The notes under the pieces: model-generated
The model's database searches: none
What the model was told of the DNA's origin: nothing
What the model saw: the letters and a program-made list of their open reading frames with translations, nothing else
Assembly (NCBI GenBank): GCA_965276675.1
Contig: OZ255624.1
Location: 1,798,001 to 1,862,000, forward strand
Length of the DNA: 64,000 nt
Reading direction: 5' to 3'
Source of the DNA: G965276675 sp965276675
Lineage (GTDB): Bacteria > Acidobacteriota > Terriglobia > Terriglobales > Acidobacteriaceae
Program-made: the position numbers and the translations under genes
In this document: positions 41,552 to 50,292 of the stretch, one piece after another
Layout: each line of letters opens with the position of its first letter
How positions within the stretch are numbered: position 1 is the stretch's first letter

Positions 41552-42559
41552 ATGTCGCGACGGATGTTTACGAAGGATTCATTCTGGCGTACATGCCTGT
41601 CCATTGGGCTGGCGACGCTCTCCTCCACAAGCGCGTTCGCCGTCACCTGCACCACGCAGGCACAGATGAATGACGCCGCACGGGCGCAAATCGTGCAAAG
41701 CGCAAAACAACTTGCCACTCGTATTGAGGCGAACGATGTTCAGGGGGTGAAGGCAGCCACGATCCCCAGCGTTGCTGCAAACTTCGCAGGCATCGCGCAG
41801 AGCGTTCAGGCGATTTCGCCTGGGCTGGCGAATGCCACGGTCACCATTGACGCTGTCTATGGACTGGATGCCTCAGACGCCAAGACAACGGAGGACGAGG
41901 CGCAGTTCTTCTGCGGGGCTGCGGACCCGGCAACCCACGTGACCTTCACTATCCCGCAGCTTCCGCCGGGACGGTATGCCTTTGCCATCGCAAAGGCGAC
42001 GGGGGTGCAGAAACCGCAGAGGTTGTCCATGCTGCTCCAGAATGATAGCGGTGGCTGGCGACTGGCGGGCTTCTTCCCCCGTCCACTCACGGCCGCAGGT
42101 CATGACGGACTCTGGTACTGGAAGAGCGCGCGCGAGTTTGCTGCGAAGAAGAAAGACTGGAATGCTTATTTTTATTACACGACAGCGACATATCTGTTGG
42201 CTCCGGTGAACTTTCTAAGCAGCACCAATCTCGATACACTAATTGGAGAGACAGATCGCGCCAAGCCGCAAGGTTTGCCAGGCGAAACTCCGATGACGCT
42301 GAGTGGAAACGGGCAAAGCTACTCCATCACCAGCCTGCGGACGGATGATGCACTGGGTGGACTTGACCTGGTGGTGCGCTACACCTCCGGTGACAACAGT
42401 GATCCTGCTGCGGTTCGGACCAGAACTCTGGGCATGATGAAGGCGCTTTTGGCCCAGCATCCTGAGTTGCGCGATGGCTTCCATGGCATTTGGGCCTTTG
42501 CGGAGGCTCCCAACCAGCCGCCATTTTCACTTGAGCAGACGATGGCCGAGATCAAGTAG
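41552..42559 (+). CDS. exported protein of unknown function
   Basis: About 335 residues from the ATG at 41552 (TTG at 41537 is in frame). A signal peptide (MFTKDSFWRTCLSIGLATLSSTSAFA) and a likely cut before VTCTTQ. The mature part has ARAQIVQSAKQLATRIEANDVQGVK and a beta-rich region with LPPGRYAFAIAKATG, then ALLAQHPELRDGFHGIWAFAEAP. It has few Cys (CTT and FCGAADP). No domain recognised. A nitroreductase gene follows 47 bases later on the same strand. Confidence 0.75.
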   Translation: MSRRMFTKDSFWRTCLSIGLATLSSTSAFAVTCTTQAQMNDAARAQIVQSAKQLATRIEANDVQGVKAATIPSVAANFAGIAQSVQAISPGLANATVTIDAVYGLDASDAKTTEDEAQFFCGAADPATHVTFTIPQLPPGRYAFAIAKATGVQKPQRLSMLLQNDSGGWRLAGFFPRPLTAAGHDGLWYWKSAREFAAKKKDWNAYFYYTTATYLLAPVNFLSSTNLDTLIGETDRAKPQGLPGETPMTLSGNGQSYSITSLRTDDALGGLDLVVRYTSGDNSDPAAVRTRTLGMMKALLAQHPELRDGFHGIWAFAEAPNQPPFSLEQTMAEIK

Positions 42560-42606
42560 CACCCGCGCTTGCGCACCAGGGATCGAGTCCAGCAGCAATT
42601 GGAGAC

Positions 42607-43248
42607 ATGGAAAAGACACTCACGCAGGTAATTGAGCAACGCCGGGCGACCCCGAGTTTTGATGGAAGTCGATTGCCCGATGCGGATCTGAAGAAGATCC
42701 TTGAGGCTGGGCTGCAGGCTCCCAGCGGCTACAATATGCAGCCCTGGCGCTTTGTTGTGGTACGTACCCCGGAACAGAAGCGTAAACTGCGGAGCGCATG
42801 CTACAACCAGCCAAAGGTGGAAGAGGCTTCCGCCGTAGTTGTGGCATGTGGCGATGCGGATGGCTGGCGTAACGGTGACCTGGACGAGATGCTGCGCCTG
42901 GGGCGCGAAGGGGGAATGCCGGAGAACTACGCCGAACAGGCAAAGGTCACCATTCCGAACTATCTTTCGAACCATCCAAATATGCCGATGTGGCTCACTC
43001 GGCAGGTGATGATCGCATTTACGCACATGCTGTTGATGGCAGAAGCCCTTGGATACGACACCGCGCCGATGGAGGGCTTTGAGCAGGACAAGGTGCATGA
43101 AGTACTGAAACTGCCACTCAGTTACACCGTTGTGGCGCTGCTCGCTATCGGGCACTCTAAAGGTTCTGATAAGTTCCACGGTGGCCGCTTCACTGTGAGC
43201 CGTACCGTCTTTGCGGAAGAGTACGGCAAGCCGCTGCGCGTAGAATGA
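42607..43248 (+). CDS. nitroreductase-family FMN oxidoreductase
   Basis: 213 residues. N-terminal IEQRRATPSFDG is the classic RRS-type start of the family, LEAGLQAPSGYNMQPWRFVVV is the FMN-phosphate/ribityl-binding loop, and near the C-terminus VVALLAIGHSKGSDKFHGGRF closes the flavin site. Likely reduces nitro groups, quinones or similar with NAD(P)H; substrate not determined. Starts at ATG 42607 (MEKTL). It is followed by a Nudix gene with a 46-base gap and may be in a three-gene unit with it and the alpha/beta hydrolase. Confidence 0.9.
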   Translation: MEKTLTQVIEQRRATPSFDGSRLPDADLKKILEAGLQAPSGYNMQPWRFVVVRTPEQKRKLRSACYNQPKVEEASAVVVACGDADGWRNGDLDEMLRLGREGGMPENYAEQAKVTIPNYLSNHPNMPMWLTRQVMIAFTHMLLMAEALGYDTAPMEGFEQDKVHEVLKLPLSYTVVALLAIGHSKGSDKFHGGRFTVSRTVFAEEYGKPLRVE

Positions 43249-43294
43249 CGCAGTTTGTCCTCAAGCCTTCCTGGTAAGCCGATAAGAGAGATCG

Positions 43295-43768
43295 ATGCAG
43301 AGAGAGTTTCCGAATGCTCCAGTGGTTGGAGTGGGTGCTGTTGTGATCGATAAAGACCTGGTGCTGCTGGTACGCCGTGGACGGGAGCCGCTGAAGGGAC
43401 AGTGGTCACTACCCGGTGGCGCGTTGGAGTTAGGTGAGCGTCTGGAGCAGGGGATTGTGCGCGAGGTGAAAGAGGAGACCGGGTTGACTGTTGAACCAAT
43501 GGAGATTATCGAAGTCTTTGACCACATCACGCGCGAGGGAGATACGGCACGCGTGAGGTTTCATTATGTTCTCGTGGACTACCGATGCCGGGTCACAAGC
43601 GGCAATCTCTGCGCCGCCAGCGACGTGACAGAGGCGCGGTGGGTAACGCGGGAAGAGCTCGACAGGAACGATGACCTCGCGATTCTTCCGTTTACTCGAA
43701 GCGTAATTGAAAAAGGTTTTCTTGCGGCAAAAGGGTCTCCCGTCACCCTCCCAGTGGTACACAGTTGA
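43295..43768 (+). CDS. Nudix hydrolase
   Basis: 157 residues with a full Nudix box at 42-64: G-x5-E-x7-REVKEETGL. Upstream VVGVGAVVIDKDLVLLVRRGREPLKGQWSLPGG is the usual ADP-ribose pyrophosphatase/NUDT18-like lead-in. It hydrolyses a nucleoside diphosphate linked to another group; ADP-ribose or an oxidised nucleotide are the common substrates, and I cannot choose. The stop overlaps the TTG start of the hydrolase gene by four bases. Confidence 0.93.
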   Translation: MQREFPNAPVVGVGAVVIDKDLVLLVRRGREPLKGQWSLPGGALELGERLEQGIVREVKEETGLTVEPMEIIEVFDHITREGDTARVRFHYVLVDYRCRVTSGNLCAASDVTEARWVTREELDRNDDLAILPFTRSVIEKGFLAAKGSPVTLPVVHS

Positions 43769-44802
43769 GCCGGCGGAAGCCAAGCCGGCGTCCTGCGGCA
43801 TCGTCAGGGCAGGGTGGCGGAGGCGTCGTTACGGCACCGCCTGAAAGGCGCTCCTCGTTCAGTTGGAAGATCTACGGCTATGCGCTTCTCGTGCTGGTCG
43901 GCCTGACTATCCTTGCCGTCGCGATCGTGTGGGCCAAACCGCTTTTAGTGATCGATACTGTAACCCGCGCTCGCCTAGCCTACAAAGGTTTTCATGGCGA
44001 GTACGACACCCTCCAGGGACACCGGATTCACTACCTGGAAGGCGGAAGCGGACCACCAGTGCTGCTGGTGCATGGGCTGGGCAGCAGAGCGGAAGACTGG
44101 GCAAACCTGATGCCGCTGCTCGCCGCTGGCGGCTACCACGTCTATGCTATCGATCTGCTGGGGTACGGGCGCTCCGACAAACCGGCAGATGCGGCGTATT
44201 CCATTTCACAAGAGGCAGGGATTGTCGAGGCCTTCCTGCAGTCCCGCCAGCTCGAAAGGGTGAACCTGGCTGGCTGGTCGATGGGTGGGTGGATCGCCAT
44301 GCGGGTCGCGCTCGATGATCCTAAACGCGTTTCGCGGCTGATGCTCTTTGACGCCGCGGGACTTCGGTTCACGCCGAACTATGACATGCACGAGTTCGAG
44401 CCGAAGACGCCGGAGCAGTTGCAGGATCTGTACAGCAGGCTGACTCCGAATGCGAAAAAGATGCCAGACTTTCTCAGCCGGGCAATGCTCCGCCGCGCGC
44501 AGCAGTCAAATTGGGTAATAGCGCGGAGTGCCCGCTCCATGTTCACTGGCGACGACCTGCTGGACGGCAAACTCGGCGCTCTTAAAATGCCCGTTCTGAT
44601 CGTTTGGGGTAAAGCCGACGCGCTCATTCCGGTTGCCACTGCCGTCTCGATGCACACGCAAATTCCGCAATCGACCTTGGAACTGGTAGACGGCTGCGGA
44701 CATCTTGCACCCGGGCAGTGCGCGCCTCGCATCGCGCCCAAGGTGCTAGATTTCTTGCGCGGAGCGGGACTACAGGTGGGAGCAACTCTCGAGATTCACT
44801 AA
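43765..44802 (+). CDS. membrane-anchored alpha/beta hydrolase
   Basis: 345 residues from a TTG that overlaps the Nudix stop. A basic tail and TM segment (about 36-56) precede an alpha/beta hydrolase domain: HGLGSRAEDWANL (oxyanion loop), nucleophile Ser172 in GWSMGG, acid in VWGKADALIP, and His in GCGHLAPGQ. An outward-facing esterase or lipase-like domain is likely, since the TM span puts it outside. Substrate unknown. ubiX lies on the opposite strand four bases beyond its stop. Confidence 0.88.
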   Translation: MSRRKPSRRPAASSGQGGGGVVTAPPERRSSFSWKIYGYALLVLVGLTILAVAIVWAKPLLVIDTVTRARLAYKGFHGEYDTLQGHRIHYLEGGSGPPVLLVHGLGSRAEDWANLMPLLAAGGYHVYAIDLLGYGRSDKPADAAYSISQEAGIVEAFLQSRQLERVNLAGWSMGGWIAMRVALDDPKRVSRLMLFDAAGLRFTPNYDMHEFEPKTPEQLQDLYSRLTPNAKKMPDFLSRAMLRRAQQSNWVIARSARSMFTGDDLLDGKLGALKMPVLIVWGKADALIPVATAVSMHTQIPQSTLELVDGCGHLAPGQCAPRIAPKVLDFLRGAGLQVGATLEIH

Positions 44803-44806
44803 GCCG

Positions 44807-45436
44807 CTACTCCGGCGCAGCCCCGGCTTCCCATACGAAGGCACGCTCCTGTGGCAGGCCCACATGCGCGAGCACGCGGTCGACGAAGTTGCGAGCCATA
44901 TCTTCTGTGCTGACAGGAAGTTGGTAGAAGGACGGGATGACCGGAAAGATCGTGGCGCCGGCGTCTGCGGCCAGCTGCATGTTGCGGAGATGAATCTTGT
45001 TCAAGGGCGTCTCACGCACGCATAAGATCAAAGTCCGTCTCTCCTTGAGCATCACGTCCGCAGCGCGACCGATGAGGTTGGAAGCGAGTCCGTTGGCGAT
45101 TCCAGCCAGTGTTCCCATGCTGCAAGGAAGCACAATCATGCCAGTCGAAGGATAGCTTCCGCTTGCGATTCCCGCGCCGATGTCGCTGTCGGCGAGCACT
45201 CGAGTTTTTGCGGAAGGGTGCCCTAGCAGCTTCTCCATCAGTCCGCTGCGGCCGCTGAAGTGAAGCTCTTCCGCCATCACGCGCAGCGAATTTTCCGAGG
45301 GCACCAGATTTACCGTGCTGACGCGAGCATCTTCCTCCAGCGCAAGCAAGAGTTGCTGGGCGAGGATGCTGCCGCTCGCGCCAGTGATCGCGACCGTGAG
45401 GCTGATTCCAGGAGTACCCGCAGCTGACATACTCAC
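44807..45436 (-). CDS. ubiX: flavin prenyltransferase UbiX
   Basis: Prenylates FMN with dimethylallyl phosphate to make the prFMN cofactor of UbiD-type decarboxylases. 209 residues. N-terminal SLTVAITGASGSILAQQLL is the flavin-binding GASG motif; the middle has STGMIVLPCSMGTLAGIANG and the C-terminal half VRETPLNKIHLRNMQ with the active-site Glu and Arg/Lys. The start is GTG at 45436 (or ATG 45430), overlapping the purB stop (gtga). A UbiD partner is not in the window. Co-transcription with purB is probable. Confidence 0.94.
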   Translation of the reverse strand: MSMSAAGTPGISLTVAITGASGSILAQQLLLALEEDARVSTVNLVPSENSLRVMAEELHFSGRSGLMEKLLGHPSAKTRVLADSDIGAGIASGSYPSTGMIVLPCSMGTLAGIANGLASNLIGRAADVMLKERRTLILCVRETPLNKIHLRNMQLAADAGATIFPVIPSFYQLPVSTEDMARNFVDRVLAHVGLPQERAFVWEAGAAPE

Positions 45437-46731
45437 GCACTCCCGAGCACGCGGGCGAAGATCGCGTCCACGTTGGTGAGCTGCCGGTACAGATCGAAGC
45501 TGCGGGCCAGTTGGTCAGGAGAGAGCCGGGACGTGATCTCCGCATCCCCTGCAACCAGGTCGCGGAAGACCAGCTCTTCTCGCCAGGCGCGCATGGCATG
45601 CGACTGAACCAGGCGGTAGGCATCTTCGCGAGACATGCCGGATTCCGTCAGGTCCAACAGGAGCTGTCCAGAGAAGATCAAACCACCGGTGCTCCCCAGG
45701 TTGCGCTCCATGCGTTGAGGGTAGACCAGCAGCTTGTCAATGAGCGAAGTGGTCTTCGCCAGCAGATAGTCGGCCAGGATCGTCGAATCGGGAAAGATGA
45801 TGCGCTCGACAGAGGAATGCGAGATGTCGCGTTCATGCCAGAGTGCGATGTTCTCAAAGGCTGCTTGTGCATTTGCGCGGACGACGCGGGCCAGGCCGCT
45901 AATCTGCTCCGCATTAATCGGATTGCGCTTATGCGGCATTGCTGACGAACCCTTTTGCTTTTCGGAGAAGAATTCCTCCGCTTCGCGGACCTCGGTTCGC
46001 TGCAGATGACGAATCTCTGTGGCGATCTTGTCCAGGGTAGAAGTGACCACCGCCAGTGTCGCGATGTAGTGCGCATGGCGGTCGCGCTGGATAACCTGTG
46101 TCGCCACGAGCGCTGGCTTGAGTCCAAGGCGTTCGCAGATGCCCTCCTCATGCTCCGGCTTGAGATGGCCGAAGGTGCCGACAGCACCCGAAAGCTTGCC
46201 AACCCGCATATCCTCAGCGGCTGCGTCGAAACGTTGGAGATCACGCCCAATCTCCGCATACCAGTTCAGCAGCTTGAGGCCGAAGGTGGTGGGTTCGGCA
46301 TGGACACCATGCGTGCGTCCTATCATGGGGGTGTGCTTGAACTCGAGCGCACGGCGCTTCAGGACCTCCTGCAAGCCAACGATGCCGTCGCGGATGATGG
46401 CCGAAGCTGCTTTGATCTGCAACGCCTGCGCTGTGTCGACGACGTCGTTGGAGGTGAGGCCGTAATGCAACCAGCGTGACTCCGCTCCGATCTTTTCCGC
46501 GACCGCAGTGGTGAAAGCGATAACATCGTGCTTCACCTCAGCTTCGACCTCCTGAATGCGCGTGAGTTCAAAGGCTCCCTTTTCGCGAATGGCCCGGGCT
46601 GCTTCCGCTGGAACGATGCCGGCTTCGGCGAGGGTCTCAGACGCGGCCACCTCGACAATCAGCCACATGCGGTACTTGTTTTCATCACTCCAGATCTGGC
46701 CCATCTCCGGACGGGTATAACGCGCGATCAA
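45433..46731 (-). CDS. purB: adenylosuccinate lyase
   Basis: Cleaves SAICAR and adenylosuccinate in purine synthesis. 432 residues. The fumarase/aspartase signature GSSAMPHKRNP is near 266-276, and the N-terminal MIARYTRPEMGQIWSDENKY is the usual PurB start. TSNDVVDTAQALQ and MIGRTHGVHAEPTTFG are the other conserved regions with catalytic His. A normal-length enzyme. ubiX overlaps its stop, so the two genes form a short operon. Confidence 0.96.
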   Translation of the reverse strand: MIARYTRPEMGQIWSDENKYRMWLIVEVAASETLAEAGIVPAEAARAIREKGAFELTRIQEVEAEVKHDVIAFTTAVAEKIGAESRWLHYGLTSNDVVDTAQALQIKAASAIIRDGIVGLQEVLKRRALEFKHTPMIGRTHGVHAEPTTFGLKLLNWYAEIGRDLQRFDAAAEDMRVGKLSGAVGTFGHLKPEHEEGICERLGLKPALVATQVIQRDRHAHYIATLAVVTSTLDKIATEIRHLQRTEVREAEEFFSEKQKGSSAMPHKRNPINAEQISGLARVVRANAQAAFENIALWHERDISHSSVERIIFPDSTILADYLLAKTTSLIDKLLVYPQRMERNLGSTGGLIFSGQLLLDLTESGMSREDAYRLVQSHAMRAWREELVFRDLVAGDAEITSRLSPDQLARSFDLYRQLTNVDAIFARVLGSA

Positions 46732-46860
46732 AGGAACCTCCAGGAAACCCGATTGCAGCGGGCGACTCCGCCATTCTATCGTTGCGCATCCAACCCTACG
46801 TTTGGCAGGTGTAGGTTGAGAGGCCGGAGGGTAAGTCCCTAGGCCTTGAGGAGAGGCAAG

Positions 46861-47112
46861 ATGGCAGAAGAAGAGAGCACAGAGCTGGTGACGATTGAGC
46901 GCTTCCGCGAGACGCTGGAAGCAGAGCTGGCCAAGGGACGTCTGGATTCAGCAGGCATCGACTGTTTTCTAGTGGGTGAGAATGCGGCGCTGCTGTACGG
47001 CAACGGCATCGGTGGTTTGCAACTGCAGGTCCGTCCGGAGGACGAGGATGACGCGCGATCGATCCTGAACGATCCCGGGCCCGCAGACGGAGACTTACAG
47101 ACAGTGTCGTAG
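46861..47112 (+). CDS. DUF2007-type small protein (putative signal-transducing domain)
   Basis: 83 residues from the ATG at 46861, with gaggagaggcaag upstream; a TTG at 46846 adds five. It is a single domain: LVTIERFRETLEAELAKGRLDSAGIDCFLVGENA, then GGLQLQVRPEDEDDARSIL, the alpha-beta fold of DUF2007 (also seen in tandem in larger proteins). Such domains have an unknown regulatory or binding role. The MarR operator and gene follow 30 bases after the stop. Confidence 0.75.
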   Translation: MAEEESTELVTIERFRETLEAELAKGRLDSAGIDCFLVGENAALLYGNGIGGLQLQVRPEDEDDARSILNDPGPADGDLQTVS

Positions 47113-47119
47113 CGTGATG

Positions 47120-47134
47120 TATCGTGTTACGATA
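47120..47134 (+). promoter_or_regulatory. palindromic operator candidate before the MarR gene
   Basis: TATCGT-GTT-ACGATA is a 6+3+6 palindrome ending 8 bases before the MarR ATG. A site of this length and position suits autoregulation by the MarR dimer. Confidence 0.6.
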
Positions 47135-47142
47135 TAGTTCTG

Positions 47143-47637
47143 ATGACAGCACGAAACAGCGTAATGTCGGCACAGGATGTGCCGGCTCACAACGTCCCGA
47201 ACGCAGTTGGGCTCAGGCGGCTGGCAGAATTCCGCTTCCAGCTGCGGCAATTTCTGCACTTCAGTCAGAAAGCGGCAGAGGCAAGTGATTTAAGGGAGCA
47301 GCAGCATCAGCTTCTGCTCGCCATCTGCGGTTTGCCGGAAGGCGTTGAGCCAACGATTGCGAGTGTGGCGGCGCGTATGCTGCTGAAGCACAACAGCACA
47401 GTCGAACTCGTTGATAGAACGATCGAGCAGGGCCTTTTACGACGGGTGCACGATCCACTCGATCACCGCCGCATCTTACTCCGGCTTACCTCGCGCGGCG
47501 ATCAGCTGCTTCAATCCCTATCGGCCTTCCATCTCCAGGAACTGGAAAGTGCAGGACCTGAGCTTATCCGGGCACTCCAGCAGGTATTGACAGGGGAGCA
47601 GGATGGCCTCCGGAAAGCTGGTGTGGCGAAGTGTTGA
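47143..47637 (+). CDS. MarR-family transcriptional regulator
   Basis: 164 residues, a winged-helix MarR protein. Helix-turn-helix core: PTIASVAARMLLKHNSTVELVDRTIEQGLLRRVHDPLDHRRILLRLTSRG in pieces, where the wing carries the conserved D-x-R-R pattern (DHRRILLRLT). The N- and C-terminal helices form the dimer interface. A perfect palindrome immediately upstream suggests autoregulation. The ClC gene starts within its last codons (overlap 47631-47637), so it is probably the controlled target. Signal ligand unknown. Confidence 0.9.
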   Translation: MTARNSVMSAQDVPAHNVPNAVGLRRLAEFRFQLRQFLHFSQKAAEASDLREQQHQLLLAICGLPEGVEPTIASVAARMLLKHNSTVELVDRTIEQGLLRRVHDPLDHRRILLRLTSRGDQLLQSLSAFHLQELESAGPELIRALQQVLTGEQDGLRKAGVAKC

Positions 47638-49529
47638 AAGCTGAACATAAAGAGAAGACGGCTCCCGTAGTTCATCTCGGAGACTTCACTGCCGATTCTC
47701 GCATGTTGTTCTTGAGCGCCCTGGGACTGGTGCTAGGCGCTGCCGGTAGTGTGTTGGCGTGGGCACTGCTCCACCTGATCTACGGCGCGACCAACCTGTT
47801 TTATTTTCACCGGCTGAGCTGGGCTTTCGCGCGACCGGCAGACAATCATCTGCATGCGTGGGCCGTTGTGGTGCCGATTGTCGGCGGCCTGATCGTGGGT
47901 GTGATGGCACGTTATGGATCCGACAAGATTCGCGGCCATGGCATGCCGGAGGCCATCGAGGCGATCCTGATCAATGGCGCTAAGATCAGTCCGAAGGTCG
48001 CCGTCTTAAAGCCCGTCTCGTCAGCGATTGCGATCGGTTCGGGCGGCCCGTTTGGTGCGGAAGGCCCGATCATCATGACGGCTGGCGCGGTCGGCTCATT
48101 GATCGGCCAGCTCTTCCGGGTGAGCGACGCGGAGCGAACGACGCTGCTGGTGGCTGGAGCGGCAGCCGGTATGTCTGCCACCTTTGCAACGCCGCTTGCG
48201 GCCATTCTGCTGGCTGTGGAGCTGTTGCTCTTTGAGTGGCGGCCGCGCTCCTTGGTGCCCGTGGCGGTAGCTAGCACGGCTGCTGGCACACTGCGCTGGT
48301 TGCTGCTTGGAGCGGGGCCGCTCTTTCCCATGTCTCCCATGCGGCTGCCGGTGTCAGCAAACGCCGTGTTAGCGTCTTTAGCTGTCGGCGCTGTGGCGGC
48401 TGTCGTTGCCGTAGTACTGAGCCGCGCTGTGTATGCCAGTGAAGATCTATTCGAACACTTCCCAATTCACTGGATGTGGTGGCCTGCAATTGGTGGCGTG
48501 GTCATCGGCATCGGCGGACTTATCTTTCCGCGTGCGCTCGGCACCGGCTATGACGTGATCGGCGGTTTGATCGGCGGCAATCTGACTTGGGGTGTCATTC
48601 TTGGCGTCCTCATCATTAAGAGCATTATTTGGTCGTTTTCATTAGGATCGGGGACCTCCGGAGGTGTGCTGGCGCCGCTGCTGATGATCGGCGGTGCGCT
48701 TGGTGCGGCCTTCACGCATGTGTTGCCGGTGATCCAACCTGGAGCCTGGTCGCTGATCGGCATGGCAGCCGTGCTCGGCGGCGCGATCGGCTGCCCCTTG
48801 ACTGCTGCGGTAATGAGCGTAGAGCTGACCCACAACTATGGATTGCTGATTCCCCTCCTGACGGCTGCCGTGGCCTCGCATGCGATCACAATCCTGCTGC
48901 AACGCCGTTCGATTCTGACGGAGCGGCTGAGCCGGCGTGGCTACCATCTGAGTCGCGAGTATGGTGTCGATCCACTCGAAAGCATGACGGTGGCTCAGGT
49001 GATGCGGACAAGCGTGGTGGTTCTTCCTCCGGATGTCACACCGGCGCAGGTGCGCACCTGGCTGAGTTCAGCTGCGACGAACATGCGGAACAATGGCACG
49101 GAAGCTGCCGCAGAGGGAACAGCGGCAACTGGAAAACAGCGCGGACAGCGGCTCTACCCGATCGTGGACGAGAATGCGCTGCTGCTTGGTGTGGTAACGC
49201 GCAAGCACTTGCGTAGCTTTGGAAATAGCGACGGTAGCCAGGAAGCTCTTGAGTCAAGTAATCCGACGCTGCCATATCAGCGGGGCGCGACGACCTATCC
49301 CGACGAGACGCTCCGCCGTCTGGCAGAGAGAATGGCCGCAGAGCAGATCTACGCAATGCCAGTAGTCGAGCGTGGTACGGGCAAGCTGCTCGGGCTAGTA
49401 CGCCTTGAAGATATGCTGACGGCGCGCGTCCGGTCCTATGACCGTGAGAGCAAATTTGTGCGGGTGCGGCGCTTGCGGATGCCATTCCGCCGTGCCGCGC
49501 TTGAGAACGAAATCGTGAGTGCAGGCTAG
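47631..49529 (+). CDS. ClC-type anion channel/transporter with C-terminal CBS domains
   Basis: 632 residues from GTG at 47631 (or TTG 47634), overlapping the MarR stop. About 12 membrane spans. Selectivity-filter motifs are variants: GHGMPEAIE for GSGIP, GSGGPFGAEGP for GREGP (the gating Glu is kept, the preceding Arg is Ala), and GSGTSGGVLAP. The C-terminal 180 residues hold two CBS motifs (MTVAQVMRTSVVVLPPD, and QIYAMPVVERGTGKLLGLVRLEDML) that can bind nucleotides. It moves chloride or a similar anion, perhaps with proton exchange. The stop shares the ctag with the glutaredoxin gene on the other strand. Confidence 0.92.
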   Translation: MLKAEHKEKTAPVVHLGDFTADSRMLFLSALGLVLGAAGSVLAWALLHLIYGATNLFYFHRLSWAFARPADNHLHAWAVVVPIVGGLIVGVMARYGSDKIRGHGMPEAIEAILINGAKISPKVAVLKPVSSAIAIGSGGPFGAEGPIIMTAGAVGSLIGQLFRVSDAERTTLLVAGAAAGMSATFATPLAAILLAVELLLFEWRPRSLVPVAVASTAAGTLRWLLLGAGPLFPMSPMRLPVSANAVLASLAVGAVAAVVAVVLSRAVYASEDLFEHFPIHWMWWPAIGGVVIGIGGLIFPRALGTGYDVIGGLIGGNLTWGVILGVLIIKSIIWSFSLGSGTSGGVLAPLLMIGGALGAAFTHVLPVIQPGAWSLIGMAAVLGGAIGCPLTAAVMSVELTHNYGLLIPLLTAAVASHAITILLQRRSILTERLSRRGYHLSREYGVDPLESMTVAQVMRTSVVVLPPDVTPAQVRTWLSSAATNMRNNGTEAAAEGTAATGKQRGQRLYPIVDENALLLGVVTRKHLRSFGNSDGSQEALESSNPTLPYQRGATTYPDETLRRLAERMAAEQIYAMPVVERGTGKLLGLVRLEDMLTARVRSYDRESKFVRVRRLRMPFRRAALENEIVSAG

Positions 49530-49783
49530 TTCTTGCCCACTCCGAATAGCTCGCTCATCTCTTTGTGGAGGAAGCCCTGCCCAGGCCGGTAGGGCTGCAC
49601 CCACCTGCCATCGATTACAAATTGGGGAATGGCTCGCTTTCCCACTTGCTTGAGGACCTCAGCGGCCGCGCCTGGTGTCGTCTCGATATCGATTTCGGTG
49701 TAGGTGATCTTGTGTTCGTTCAGAAAACGTTTGGCTTCGCGACAATCACGGCACCAGGATGCGGAGTAAACCGTTACTTCCAT
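49526..49783 (-). CDS. glutaredoxin-like protein
   Basis: 85 residues, one thioredoxin-fold domain. The active site is CRDC (SASWCRDCREAKRFL), then cis-Pro in RAIPQFVIDG, a normal glutaredoxin/NrdH layout. It ends GKN, with the tag of the ClC gene read from the opposite strand over the same ctag bases. It follows tadA on the same strand with a 10-base gap, so it may be cotranscribed with the polyamine genes. Confidence 0.9.
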   Translation of the reverse strand: MEVTVYSASWCRDCREAKRFLNEHKITYTEIDIETTPGAAAEVLKQVGKRAIPQFVIDGRWVQPYRPGQGFLHKEMSELFGVGKN

Positions 49784-49793
49784 GGACCTGAGT

Positions 49794-50291
49794 CTACGCT
49801 TTGTCTGGCGTGTCGTGCACGAGAGCGTCGCTCGCTTTCAACGCCGCCCTACGCTCGCGGAAGAAGGACTGCAGCAGGGCACTGGATTCCTCAGCGCGGA
49901 TGCCTCCGGTAATCTGCATCGCATGGTTCAACGCCGGGTGATTGATCACCTGCATCACGGAAGAGACCGCGCCGGCTTTGGGATCATCTGCGCCATAGAC
50001 TAAGCGAGCAACGCGGGCATGGACTATGGCGCCGGCGCACATCGCGCAGGGCTCAAGTGTCGAGAAGAGCTCGCATCCGATTAAGCGATAGTTGCCCAGC
50101 GTGCGAGCAGCTGCGCGCAGGGCGAGAATCTCCGCATGGGCAGTGGGGTCGCCCTCCCGCAGCACGCGATTTTGCCCGGCGCCGATGATGGCTCCTTGGA
50201 GCACAACCACAGCGCCGACAGGAACCTCGCCGGCAGCTGACGCGCTTTGCGCTTCGGCGAGTGCCGCTAACATGCCGTCGAGATCCGTCAT
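49794..50291 (-). CDS. tadA: tRNA-specific adenosine deaminase
   Basis: Converts A34 to inosine in tRNA-Arg(ACG). 165 residues. Zinc-binding deaminase motif: His52 and Glu54 in TAHAEIL, and PCAMC with Cys82 and Cys85. PVGAVVV and the C-terminal SFFRERR are also typical. It starts one base after the aguA stop on the same strand. Specificity for tRNA rather than guanine or cytidine is supported by the length and ...CELFSTLEPCAMC.. form, but not proven. Confidence 0.93.
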   Translation of the reverse strand: MTDLDGMLAALAEAQSASAAGEVPVGAVVVLQGAIIGAGQNRVLREGDPTAHAEILALRAAARTLGNYRLIGCELFSTLEPCAMCAGAIVHARVARLVYGADDPKAGAVSSVMQVINHPALNHAMQITGGIRAEESSALLQSFFRERRAALKASDALVHDTPDKA

Positions 50292-50292
50292 G

